A stretch of DNA of 11,726 nt from UMGS882 sp045598975 (GCA_045598975.1 JAZRVE010000075.1:1-11726); one strand, 5' to 3'. Numbered from the stretch's first letter, positions 1 through 6,556 are shown. Translations and numbers: made by a program. The notes: generated by a model from the sequence alone, not told the origin.

Positions 1-336
1 GGTCAGTGCTCCCGCAAGGTCAATCTCACCGCCGGCGTCTTTATACGCCGTCAGGAGTGCAGCACCGACCATGATGTGATGCTCCGGCCCGTGCATGTGG
101 CAGAACGGAAGCGCCATCATTTTATTGAGGATCTCCACGGGATTTTTTGTGGTTTCTGCAAGGCAGACACCGAAGATACTGTCGATGCCTTTGGTATGGC
201 ACTCGTTGCAGACATAATGACCGTTTACGCATCTTGTCTTGCTGAGTTCTTTTTTATGGCAGATCGCGCACTCCATCAGGATATCTTCGTTCAGATATTC
301 CAGCGGGGCTTTGCAGATGAGGCATTCCTCTTTCAT
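1..336 (-). CDS. DUF5714 domain protein, N-terminal part (runs off window)
   Basis: The frame begins with ATG at 336 and stays open for 112 codons to the window edge, so the C-terminal part is missing. An AAAGGA ribosome site lies a few bases upstream and a very good promoter precedes it. The protein is cysteine-rich: CxxC pairs at residues 5/8, 23/26 and 43/46 plus Cys36, Cys58 and Cys79, then a GHYVC motif (39-43) and MHGPEHH (81-87), followed by a hydrophobic GAALLTAY stretch. This order (two CxxC knuckles, GHYVCxxCH, MHGPEHH, LLTAY) is what I recall for the DUF5714 family of Clostridia and methanogens, whose biochemical role is not established to my knowledge. The paired cysteines suggest zinc or iron-sulfur binding, which is inference. 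No signal peptide is visible, so it is probably cytoplasmic. It appears to be transcribed alone, away from the tRNA unit, which ends in a terminator just upstream of its promoter. Confidence 0.8.
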   Translation of the reverse strand, partial: MKEECLICKAPLEYLNEDILMECAICHKKELSKTRCVNGHYVCNECHTKGIDSIFGVCLAETTKNPVEILNKMMALPFCHMHGPEHHIMVGAALLTAYKDAGGEIDLAGALT

Positions 337-361
337 CGAATCACATCCTTTGTTCTATGCA

Positions 362-390
362 ATTATATCACAAAATGCTTGAAATCTCAA
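362..390 (-). promoter_or_regulatory. sigma-A-type promoter for the DUF5714 gene
   Basis: Read on the minus strand: -35 TTGAGA (385-390), a 17-base spacer (368-384) and -10 TATAAT (362-367) preceded by TGA, giving an extended -10 (TGnTATAAT). The start codon at 336 follows after a leader of about 20 bases carrying AAAGGA. Confidence 0.85.
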
Positions 391-399
391 TACAGGCAT

Positions 400-441
400 A
401 AAAAATGAGTGGATATAACCTCAAATCCGTTACATCCACTC
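400..441 (-). terminator. intrinsic terminator after the tRNA-like locus
   Basis: On the minus strand GAGTGGATGTAAC pairs with GTTATATCCACTC (13-bp stem, one G-U) around a 9-base loop, followed by six T residues (400-405 as A on the plus strand). It ends leftward transcription from the tRNA region just before the DUF5714 promoter and directly follows the CCA end of the tRNA-like piece, as it would for a true tRNA gene. Confidence 0.85.
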
Positions 442-445
442 GATA

Positions 446-593
446 TGGTTGCTTCGGTGCGATTTGAACCAACGGTCTCGCTGCGGCTCGGTCGCCTCGC
501 GGCTCTGACAGTCCGCCGGACTGTCATTCACTCCCGCTCGGAAGCTCGCTTTGCTCGCTGCCTTCGGGTTATTCGCCATTAGGCCCATAACCC
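446..593 (-). repeat. tRNA-like remnant split by an 86-bp palindromic insert
   Basis: On the minus strand, 473-446 has the exact geometry of a tRNA 3' end: 5-base T-stem strand GTTGG, loop TTCAAAT, CGCAC, 7-base acceptor strand CGAAGCA, then ACCA. A 14-mer (461-474) and a 12-mer (561-572) both match the neighbouring initiator tRNA gene (678-691 and 693-704). In that tRNA they are separated by one base; here they are separated by 86 bases (475-560). The insert is built around a perfect palindrome at 506-526 and is rich in CTCG/GCTCG direct repeats. Beyond it, 566-572 and 587-593 form a GGGTTAT/ATAACCC hairpin with an inner GCC/GGC pair. No 5' acceptor strand matching CGAAGCA was found, so no intact tRNA can be folded. 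It may be a dead tRNA or a palindromic element whose ends copy tRNA sequence. Confidence 0.6.
506..526. repeat. perfect 21-bp palindrome at the centre of the insert
   Basis: TGACAGTCCG (506-515) and CGGACTGTCA (517-526) are exact inverted complements around a single C at 516. It lies almost exactly midway in the 86-bp insert (31 bases on one side, 34 on the other). It has no T-tract, so it is not a terminator. It resembles the core of a REP-type palindromic element. Confidence 0.85.
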
Positions 594-624
594 TTTTGCC
601 GTGCGCAGATCTTATTCTGCAATG

Positions 625-662
625 AAAACGCCAAGAGACGCACCGGGCGTCTCTTGGCATTT
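625..662 (-). terminator. hairpin terminator of the tRNA-Leu / tRNA-fMet unit
   Basis: A perfect 12-bp stem, GCCAAGAGACGC (630-641) with GCGTCTCTTGGC (647-658), has a 5-base loop. On the minus strand it is followed by GTTTTC, a short T-tract. It begins 4 bases after the CCA end of tRNA-fMet. The T-tract is weak in both directions, so it may also act as a processing or 3'-protection hairpin. Confidence 0.75.
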
Positions 663-739
<77 letters not shown>

Positions 740-753
740 ATACAGAAGATGTG

Positions 754-842
754 TGGTGCCGGAGACCGGGCTCGAACCGGTACGGGATTTGAGTCCCACG
801 GGATTTTAAGTCCCGGGCGTCTGCCAATTTCGCCACTCCGGC
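754..842 (-). tRNA. tRNA-Leu (UAA anticodon)
   Basis: This is an 89-base class II tRNA with encoded CCA. The acceptor stem GCCGGAG/CTCCGGC is fully paired, the anticodon stem CGGGA/TCCCG closes loop CTTAAAA (anticodon TAA), the long variable arm pairs GGGA with TCCC, and the T-stem ACCGG/CCGGT is perfect. It reads UUA codons, and UUG by wobble. It is the first gene after the tRNA promoter. Confidence 0.97.
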
Positions 843-877
843 TTGTCGAGCAATACCGCTCCTCACATCGCTTGATT

Positions 878-906
878 ATTATATCATTATGAATCCGGTT
901 TGTCAA
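878..906 (-). promoter_or_regulatory. consensus promoter of the tRNA-Leu/tRNA-fMet unit
   Basis: On the minus strand: -35 TTGACA (901-906, perfect), a 17-base spacer, and -10 TATAAT (878-883, perfect) with an upstream TGA extended element. The mature tRNA-Leu begins about 35 bases downstream. The full consensus fits a strongly expressed stable-RNA gene. The stretch upstream (907-935) is A/T-rich. Confidence 0.9.
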
Positions 907-971
907 CCCTTTTTTCCACTTTATTGGGAATATTTTTTCGACATTACGCGCCGATCGGACGGGAAAAAGCG

Positions 972-1013
972 AAAAAACAGGCGAAAACCTCCGTATCCGG
1001 CGATTTTCGCCTG
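972..1013 (-). terminator. intrinsic terminator of the mutL-tgt operon
   Basis: On the minus strand CAGGCGAAAA pairs perfectly with TTTTCGCCTG (10 bp, extendable by weak pairs) around a 16-base loop, followed directly by six T residues. It starts about 20 bases beyond the tgt stop codon. Confidence 0.85.
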
Positions 1014-1032
1014 CTTCTTCCGCAAAACCGTT

Positions 1033-2169
1033 TCAGTCCTGCACACGTGCGCCGAGAAGTTCGACGTTTTCCCGGTAAAACGCCTCAAACCGTCCTTCGT
1101 CCAGCGCCTCGCGTATCTTTTCCATCAGCGTGTTGTAAAAGTAGAGGTTGTGTAAGACGCATAAGCGCATCCCGAGAAGCTCGCGTGCCTTGAAGAGATG
1201 CCGCACGTAGGCACGGGAGTACCGCCGGCAGGTAGGGCAGTTGCAGCCTTCCTCCAACGGGCGGGGATCGTGTTCGTATTTGTTGTTGTTGAGGTTGATG
1301 AGCCCCTTGAAGGTGAACAGATTGCCGTGGCGGGCGTTGCGGCTGGGCATGACGCAGTCGAAGAAATCGACGCCGCGCCGCACGGCTTCGAGAATGTTGA
1401 CCGGCGTCCCGACGCCCATGAGGTAGCGCGGTTTGTCGACCGGCATATACGGCTCGACCGCTTCGATGATATTGTACATTTCGTCCGCCGTTTCGCCGAC
1501 GGCAAGTCCGCCGATGGCGTATCCGTCGAGGTCGAGCTCGGAAATGCGTTTCATGTGATCGACGCGCAGATCGGGGAAGGTACAGCCCTGATTGATGCCG
1601 AACAGCATCTGCTTGGGGTTGACGGTGTCGGGAAGCGCGTTGTTTTTCGCCATTTCCTCCTTGCAGATATGAAGCCAGCGCGTGGTGCGTTCGCAGGCGG
1701 CTTTGGCGTAACTGTACTCGGCGGGATTGGCGACGCATTCGTCAAATGCCATGGCGATGGTGGAGCCGAGGTTGGACTGGATTTTCATGCTTTCTTTGGG
1801 ACCCATGAAAATGCGCTTGCCGTCCATGTGGGAGGCGAAGAGGACGCCTTCGTCGCTGATCTTGCGCAGAACGGCGAGCGAAAAGACCTGAAAGCCGCCG
1901 CTGTCGGTAAGGACGGGACCGTACCAGTTGAAGAACTTGTGCAGACCGCCCTGTTCCTTGATGAGCTCGTCGCCCGGGCGGACGTGGAGGTGGTAGGTGT
2001 TGGACAGCTCCACCTGACATTTGATCTGCCGCAGGTCTTCGGTGCTGACGGCGCCCTTGACGGCGGGGGAGGTGCCGACGTTCATGAAGACGGGTGTCTC
2101 GATGACGCCGTGCGGTGTGAGAAAGCGCCCGCGGCGGGCGTTGTTTTCGGTTTTGAGTAAGATGAACAT
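1033..2169 (-). CDS. tgt: queuine/preQ1 tRNA-guanine transglycosylase
   Basis: This 378-residue enzyme exchanges guanine-34 for a 7-deazaguanine base (preQ1 in bacteria) in tRNAs with GUN anticodons, in the cytoplasm, as a step of queuosine synthesis. Visible marks: VELSNTYHLHVRPGD (53-67), the TDSGGFQVFSL motif with Asp89, Asp143 in MAFDEC, IGGLAVGE (219-226), the nucleophile region FFDCVMPSRNARHG with Asp271, and the zinc site CxCxxC (Cys309, 311, 314) with His340. Length is normal for the family. The frame is open far upstream into mutL, but the family N-terminus matches the ATG at 2169, which follows AAAGGAA. It lies 43 bases behind mutL and ends in a strong terminator, so it is the second gene of a two-gene operon. 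The usual partner queA is not in the window. The family's FGIxQGG loop reads QGC here, a mild variation. Confidence 0.96.
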   Translation of the reverse strand: MFILLKTENNARRGRFLTPHGVIETPVFMNVGTSPAVKGAVSTEDLRQIKCQVELSNTYHLHVRPGDELIKEQGGLHKFFNWYGPVLTDSGGFQVFSLAVLRKISDEGVLFASHMDGKRIFMGPKESMKIQSNLGSTIAMAFDECVANPAEYSYAKAACERTTRWLHICKEEMAKNNALPDTVNPKQMLFGINQGCTFPDLRVDHMKRISELDLDGYAIGGLAVGETADEMYNIIEAVEPYMPVDKPRYLMGVGTPVNILEAVRRGVDFFDCVMPSRNARHGNLFTFKGLINLNNNKYEHDPRPLEEGCNCPTCRRYSRAYVRHLFKARELLGMRLCVLHNLYFYNTLMEKIREALDEGRFEAFYRENVELLGARVQD

Positions 2170-2212
2170 GGTGAAAAAGTTCCTTTTGTTTTTATATGGG
2201 AAAAGCGGTGGC

Positions 2213-4189
2213 TCACGTTCTGCCGAACAGCTTTTCGATGCGTTCTTTGGTGTATTCGATGAGGACGGGACGCCCGTGCGGGCAGTAGAGGACGGCGTCG
2301 TTGTCGAATATCTCGTGGATGATGCGCTCGTTGTCGGCGTCGGTGAAGCGGTTGCCCGCCTTGGTGGCGGCCTTGCAGGCGGCGGTGAAGAGGGCGCGGT
2401 CGAAGATCTCGCCGGCACTGCGGGTGTTGCCCTCGGCGAGCTTGCCGGCAAGGAAGGTGAAGACGTCCGCCACGTCGGCGGGATCGAGGGAGCTCGGCAA
2501 AGAGCGGATGAGATAGGTGTCACCGCCGAATTCCTCGCAGTCGAAGCCGATGCCGCGGAAATAGTCGCCGAAAACGGAGGCGGCGTGGAACTCCGGCGGC
2601 GTCAGATGCACGGGGACGGGTTCGAGCAGATATTGGGAATCGTTGTTGTCGGCGGCGTGCTTGATGCGCTCGTAGAGGATGCGCTCGTGTGCGGCGTGCT
2701 TGTCGATGAGATAGAAGCGGTCGGCGCGCTCGACGAGCAGATAGGTGTGGAAGATCTCGCCGACGTAGCGCGTTTCGATGAGATCGCCGGCGCCGAGGAT
2801 GGCTTGCTGCTTTTCGACTGCCACTCTGACGACGGGAGGATCGAACGGATTGACTTTCAGAGAGGGGACGTCCGGCGCAGACGGCGGGGGAACGTCCGTA
2901 TCGGGCAGTTTTTCCTGCGGCGGGGGAGGCGGAGGCGCGTTGCCGGCATCCGGCGAAACAACGGGAGCCGGACTTTGTGAAGCCGGCACGGCGTGATGCA
3001 CGGCAAGCGGCACGTTTTCGGTGATTTTGAGGGACGGCTTGATTTCCGGTGTCTCAAAAACGGGCGCATCGGGACGGGAAACCGCGGAAGCGTGCGGGAC
3101 AGGAGCGACAGGAGCGATAGGGGTGACAGGGGCGGCAGGCGTAGCGGGAGCGGGCATAAAGGGCTCTTCCGGCTCGGAAAGCGGCTTTTCCCTGTCGCGG
3201 ATGCCGCGGGAAAGTGCGTTTTTCACGGCAAAAAAGATGGCGTCGAAGACCTGCCGCTCGTCGGAAAACTTGACCTCGAGCTTGGCGGGGTGGATGTTGA
3301 CATCGACAAGTTTGAGATTGAGCGAAAGAAACAGCACGCACGCCGGGAATTTCCCGGTCGGGCAGAAAGCGCGGAAGCCTTCTTCCAGCGCCGCCGTCAT
3401 GGTGCGGCTCTTGATGTAGCGCCCGTTGACGAAAAAGTTCTGCATATTGCGGTTGGGGCGGCAGCATTCCGGTTTTCCGACAAAGCCGCTCACCGAGAGC
3501 CCCGCGTACTCGTAACCGACCGAAAGGAGCGCCGAGGCGAATTCCTTGCCGAGGCTCGCGTAGACGGCGTTTTTGAGATTGCCGTCACCGGGGGTGCGCA
3601 GTTTGACGTTGCCGTCGGAGAGAAAGGTGACGGCGATGTCGGGGCGGGAGAGGGCGAATTTTTCGCAGACGGCGGCGACAGCCGTGGCTTCCGTCGTGTT
3701 CTTCTTCAAAAATTTGAGGCGGGCGGGCGTGTTTTCAAAGAGATTTTCGACGATGACGGTGGTGCCGTCGGGGCAACCGGCGTCGTCCGGCATTTCGGCG
3801 TCTCCGAAAGCGCAGGAAAAGACCGTGCCGACGGCGTCCTCCCTGCGCTTGGTGAGGATGCGCAGGCGGGAAACGGCGGCAATGGCGGCGAGCGCCTCGC
3901 CGCGGAAGCCGAGCGTGCCGATGGCTTCGAGGTCGGCGCCGGTGCGGATCTTGCTCGTCGCATGGCGTAAGACGGTCTGTGGCACGTCCTCGCGTGCCAT
4001 TCCGTAGCCGTTGTCGGTGACGCGGATGAAAGAGATACCGCCGTCCTTGATCTCGACGGTAACGGCGGAGGCGCCTGCGTCGGCGCAGTTTTCCATCATT
4101 TCCTTTATGGCGGAAGCCGGTCGTTCGACCACTTCACCGGCGGCGATGAGATTGGCGGTATGTTTATCGAGTACGTGGATCACGCCCAT
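2213..4189 (-). CDS. mutL: DNA mismatch repair protein MutL (endonuclease type)
   Basis: This 658-residue protein links mismatch recognition by MutS to strand removal. Residues 1-330 form the GHKL ATPase: Glu30/Asn34 in the EMMENCADAGA motif, DNGYGM (59-64), RHATSK, GTLGFRGEAL (91-100) and NIHPAKLEVKF (298-308). Residues about 336-465 are a proline/alanine-rich linker with PAP/APV runs and a six-proline stretch near 419-424. The C-terminal dimer domain carries the metal motif DKHAAHERILYE (496-507), ACK (604-606) and CPHGRP (636-641). These mark the nicking form of MutL used where there is no Dam/MutH system. The ATG at 4189 is chosen because a GGGAGGTG site sits just upstream and IHVLDKHTANLIAAGEVVERP is the family N-terminus; a longer open frame to 4246 would overlap the promoter. 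mutS is not in the window. tgt follows in the same operon. Confidence 0.96.
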   Translation of the reverse strand: MGVIHVLDKHTANLIAAGEVVERPASAIKEMMENCADAGASAVTVEIKDGGISFIRVTDNGYGMAREDVPQTVLRHATSKIRTGADLEAIGTLGFRGEALAAIAAVSRLRILTKRREDAVGTVFSCAFGDAEMPDDAGCPDGTTVIVENLFENTPARLKFLKKNTTEATAVAAVCEKFALSRPDIAVTFLSDGNVKLRTPGDGNLKNAVYASLGKEFASALLSVGYEYAGLSVSGFVGKPECCRPNRNMQNFFVNGRYIKSRTMTAALEEGFRAFCPTGKFPACVLFLSLNLKLVDVNIHPAKLEVKFSDERQVFDAIFFAVKNALSRGIRDREKPLSEPEEPFMPAPATPAAPVTPIAPVAPVPHASAVSRPDAPVFETPEIKPSLKITENVPLAVHHAVPASQSPAPVVSPDAGNAPPPPPPQEKLPDTDVPPPSAPDVPSLKVNPFDPPVVRVAVEKQQAILGAGDLIETRYVGEIFHTYLLVERADRFYLIDKHAAHERILYERIKHAADNNDSQYLLEPVPVHLTPPEFHAASVFGDYFRGIGFDCEEFGGDTYLIRSLPSSLDPADVADVFTFLAGKLAEGNTRSAGEIFDRALFTAACKAATKAGNRFTDADNERIIHEIFDNDAVLYCPHGRPVLIEYTKERIEKLFGRT

Positions 4190-4217
4190 GGCGACACCTC
4201 CCTTGAAACTTTTTTTC

Positions 4218-4246
4218 AGTATATCATAGTTTTTCGGGAATTTCAA
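4218..4246 (-). promoter_or_regulatory. promoter of the mutL-tgt operon
   Basis: On the minus strand: -35 TTGAAA (4241-4246), a 17-base spacer, and -10 TATACT (4218-4223) with an upstream TGA extended -10. The transcript would start about 20 bases before the mutL ATG, leaving just enough leader for the GGGAGG ribosome site. Confidence 0.85.
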
Positions 4247-4261
4247 GAGTTACTGCGAAAT

Positions 4262-4431
4262 CTCCCATTGCCGCTTCGCGGCGGTGCGGGACGGTATCAC
4301 GGCGGCTTCGGCAAAGATTTGCACAAGCTTTTAACCGTGCGGCACGGACGGATTACATGGCACAAACGGCGGCGTAGTGCCGGATACTGATAATATGTAC
4401 AAAAGGATGGGCTATACGAGATGTTATTCTA
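4262..4431 (+). repeat. intergenic repeat, copy A (hairpin-tipped)
   Basis: The core 4295-4431 aligns without gaps to the reverse complement of 11543-11679: by hand count, 118 of 137 bases match. Upstream of the core, both copies carry a terminal hairpin between conserved flanks; here it is short (CCGC/GCGG around TTC, near 4271-4281). The downstream end of the shared core includes AAAAGGATGGGCTATACGAG. One plus-strand frame is open across part of it (to a stop at the end of the GGCGGCGTAG-like region), but the same frame has a stop in copy B and there is no convincing start, so I do not call it a gene. It fills part of the gap between the divergent mutL and GLUG-protein promoters. Confidence 0.8.
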
Positions 4432-4455
4432 TAATAGGGACGTATTTAACCTGCA

Positions 4456-4634
4456 CCGTCCTTTTTCTGTAAATCAACAATTTCCGGAAGTAGCCCGACC
4501 GTTAGCACAATAAAAACACACCTGAGCCGCAAAGCTCGGTTATTTGTATGTGCTCCTATCGGTGATGCTGCGGCAAATGTCTGATCCGTCGCAAATCTCC
4601 CGACGGAATGCGGAGCATGGAGTCGGCATTTGCG
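4456..4634 (-). repeat. intergenic repeat, diverged copy C, inverted relative to A
   Basis: Read on the plus strand, 4456-4500 follows copy B (as written at 11566-11612) through TCCTTTT, ATCA-CAAT, TCCGG and CCG-CCGTT, and again through a GCAAATCT block near 4591, with small gaps and an extra segment of about 40 bases. The match is clearly weaker than A to B and was made by eye. If real, A and C form a tail-to-tail inverted pair about 25 bases apart. The outer end of C is a nested hairpin at the place where A and B also carry a hairpin. Confidence 0.5.
4590..4634. repeat. three-tier nested palindrome
   Basis: Three stems lie one inside the other: CGCAAAT (4590-4596) with ATTTGCG (4628-4634), CCGAC (4600-4604) with GTCGG (4622-4626), and ATGC (4608-4611) with GCAT (4615-4618). 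GGA occurs between the inner two stems on both sides and also as the central loop. There is no T-tract on either side, so it is not an obvious terminator. Confidence 0.8.
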
Positions 4635-4735
4635 GCGAAACACCCAAAAGCGGGTAAAGTTGCACAAAAAAAACTCGAAAAATTGTGAGGGACGCCGAAA
4701 AAAGCGGGGCAGCAGATATGTTTACAATTTGTTCA

Positions 4736-4764
4736 TTGAAAAGAAAGACGAAAAAAGGTACAAT
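4736..4764 (+). promoter_or_regulatory. promoter of the GLUG-repeat protein gene
   Basis: -35 TTGAAA (4736-4741), a 17-base spacer (4742-4758) and -10 TACAAT (4759-4764). It lies 57 bases before the start codon at 4821. The upstream sequence (4660-4735) is A-rich and holds nothing else I recognise. Confidence 0.8.
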
Positions 4765-4783
4765 TATCATCAGAATAAAATAA

Positions 4784-4800
4784 GTGCGGTATTGCCGCAC
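4784..4800 (+). promoter_or_regulatory. small hairpin in the 5' leader of the GLUG-protein mRNA
   Basis: GTGCGG (4784-4789) pairs with CCGCAC (4795-4800) around TATTG. It lies between the promoter and the ribosome site GGGAG (4806-4810). It could stabilise or modulate the mRNA. No ligand-binding structure is recognisable. Confidence 0.5.
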
Positions 4801-4820
4801 GTAGTGGGAGAATGAGGAAT

Positions 4821-6419
4821 ATGCAAAAGAACAGAAGATTTCTTGTACTGTCGGTCGTCATCCTGACGGCATTCGTGCTTGCCATGGCTGTCAGCGCGGC
4901 CGAAATCGAGATTTCGACGGCTGAACAGCTCATGAATGTCACGCTCGGCGACAGCTCCGTTTCGTACATCCAGACGGCGGACATTGATCTGTCCGGTGTC
5001 GACTTCAAGCCGATCGGCACGCAGAAGACACCCTTCAAGGGCGTCTACAACGGCAACGGATACACCATTTCCGGCGGTCTGATCTCGGCACCCGGTGCTT
5101 CGGCGATCTTCGCCTACACCGACGGCGCCAAGATCCGTAACCTTACCGTCAGCGGTGTGACGGTCGACGCCGCAGAGTTCTTCGGCGGCATCGTCGCGAA
5201 GGCAGGCGGTTCCACGACTGTCTCGGACAGCACGTTTGACGGCAAGTTCGTCATCCCGTCCGACCTTACGGCGGCGGCTGTCTGCGGCGGCGGTATCGCC
5301 GGTTGGGCAGATGCCAAGGCATCCATCGAAAACTGTGTTTCCACGGCGTCGCTCACGGTCGAAAAACCGCAGTTCGTTGTCGGCTTCGGCGGTATCGCCG
5401 GCGTCAACCTCGGCATGATCAGCGCCTGCGAGAACAAGGGCAATCTGACGACATCCTCCGAAAAGTACCTGCTGATGCTCGGCGGCATCGCCGGTGAAAA
5501 CGCGGGTGAGATCGGCGGCTGCTTCAATTACGGGGAACTTTCGGCAACGGTGCTTGCCGACGGCGCGTTCGCCTTTGTCGGCGGCATCACCGGCTACAAT
5601 AACGGCGGCAATCTCTCCCGTACGCAGAACAGCGCACCGATTTCCGGTATCGGCAACGGCGCGTACCCCGCATACGTCGGCGGCATCGCCGGTTATAACG
5701 CAAACGGCTCCGTCCGCATTTCCAAGAATACCGAAAACATATCCGCCAAGGATGCTTTCGCCGGCGGTATCGTCGGTGTCAACTTCGGCGATCAGGGCGA
5801 AGCGGCTCTTGTCGACTGCCTCAACAGCGCTTCCGTTTCCGGCGTCAACTCGACGACCGGCGGTCTTGTCGGTGACAACGTCACGTCCGACAGCCTTTCG
5901 AGCGCGGTTTCCATCATTTCTTCTCTGGCACCCAAGTCCGGTAAGGTCTCGGGCGTCGAAGAGGGGAACGTCGGCACCAGCACGGTGACCAACGTGTTCG
6001 TCAATAACGTTGCCGGCAAGAGCACGCTTGATGCCTTGAAGTCGGCAAAATCCTATACCGGTTTTGAAAACGAAGCGTGGATATTCCAGCAGATCGGCAT
6101 CCTGCCCGAGCTCGTCATCGTCAAGGATCCGACCGAGGCGGAGATCCTGCCGGCGGGCATCAACACGACCATCGGCAAGTTCGCATACGTCGTTTACAAT
6201 CCGGGCAACGCCAAGGTGGCTTCCGTCGTCGTCGTCAATAAGGACGCGGACGGCCGTGCGCTCAACGTCAAGATCGCTTCCGACGTCAAGCTGAACGGCA
6301 CCTACACGCTCCTCACGGGCGAGATCACCGACAAATCGACTGGCGCACGCATCCTTCCGTTCGAAGACCTGAGCAAGGTGAAGCCGTCCGAAGCCCAGGC
6401 GGCGGATATCGAGTTCTGA
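4821..6419 (+). CDS. secreted GLUG-repeat protein
   Basis: This 532-residue protein has a clear signal peptide (MQKNRRF, a hydrophobic run, then AVSA cut before AE, about residue 26). The mature start (IEISTAEQLMNV, DIDLSGVDFKPIGT, PFKGVYNGNGYTISGG) is the usual opening of extracellular GLUG-type right-handed beta-helix proteins. Seven or eight repeats of GG-I-(A/V/T)-G-x-N follow (about residues 121-352), most with a Cys or Asn strand after them. A WIFQQIGILPEL segment (420-431) closes the repeat part. A beta-rich C-terminal domain of about 100 residues (430-532) is unassigned. No LPxTG, transmembrane or S-layer-homology anchor is seen, so it may be released or held by the C-terminal domain. 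ATG 4821 is preferred because GGGAG lies 10 bases upstream; the ATG at 4812 is only one base from it. It is a single-gene unit with its own promoter and terminator. Function is unknown; adhesion or glycan contact is a guess. Confidence 0.85.
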   Translation: MQKNRRFLVLSVVILTAFVLAMAVSAAEIEISTAEQLMNVTLGDSSVSYIQTADIDLSGVDFKPIGTQKTPFKGVYNGNGYTISGGLISAPGASAIFAYTDGAKIRNLTVSGVTVDAAEFFGGIVAKAGGSTTVSDSTFDGKFVIPSDLTAAAVCGGGIAGWADAKASIENCVSTASLTVEKPQFVVGFGGIAGVNLGMISACENKGNLTTSSEKYLLMLGGIAGENAGEIGGCFNYGELSATVLADGAFAFVGGITGYNNGGNLSRTQNSAPISGIGNGAYPAYVGGIAGYNANGSVRISKNTENISAKDAFAGGIVGVNFGDQGEAALVDCLNSASVSGVNSTTGGLVGDNVTSDSLSSAVSIISSLAPKSGKVSGVEEGNVGTSTVTNVFVNNVAGKSTLDALKSAKSYTGFENEAWIFQQIGILPELVIVKDPTEAEILPAGINTTIGKFAYVVYNPGNAKVASVVVVNKDADGRALNVKIASDVKLNGTYTLLTGEITDKSTGARILPFEDLSKVKPSEAQAADIEF

Positions 6420-6452
6420 TCGGTTTCCGGAGATCACGAAATCAATAAAAGG

Positions 6453-6485
6453 AAAAGAGAAAGTCGGATCGGCTTTCTCTTTTTT
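6453..6485 (+). terminator. intrinsic terminator of the GLUG-protein gene
   Basis: AAAAGAGAAAG (6453-6463) pairs with CTTTCTCTTTT (6473-6483), an 11-bp stem with a 9-base loop and a continuing T-run. It starts 34 bases after the stop codon. It separates this gene from the tig promoter. Confidence 0.88.
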
Positions 6486-6556
6486 GTGTATTTGAACGAT
6501 TTTGCCGGGAGAACGAAACAAAATTTGCTAAAAATGCCGATTTTTGAAAAAAGTCC

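Noticed and set aside
475..560. CRISPR-like or satellite array in the CTCG-rich insert
   Set aside because: The CTCG units are short and irregularly spaced, and there are no repeat-spacer units or cas genes.
430..660. A 76-codon minus-strand frame in the tRNA region
   Set aside because: It runs through a terminator hairpin, a palindromic insert and tRNA sequence; no protein character.
937..943. TTCGACA, a match to the 0A box bound by Spo0A, upstream of the tRNA promoter
   Set aside because: One or two such 7-mers are expected by chance in a window this size, and another (2302-2308) lies inside mutL. There is no reason to link it to the Spo0A-like gene.
2170..2523. A long N-terminal extension of tgt
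   Set aside because: The added residues overlap the end of mutL, are low-complexity Ser/Pro/Thr, and the family begins at the ATG at 2169, which has its own ribosome site.
4190..4246. A 19-residue N-terminal extension of MutL
   Set aside because: It would start within the -35 box of the promoter and lacks a ribosome site; the ATG at 4189 has a strong one and the family N-terminus.
4262..4431. A protein-coding reading of the intergenic repeat
   Set aside because: The frame open in copy A is interrupted by a stop in copy B, and there is no shared start codon with a ribosome site ahead of it.
4770..6521. A 583-codon minus-strand frame opposite the GLUG-protein gene
   Set aside because: It spans the promoter and terminator of the plus-strand gene and reads as repetitive Asp/Arg/Val-rich sequence, the mirror of glycine-rich repeats. 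No start signal supports it.
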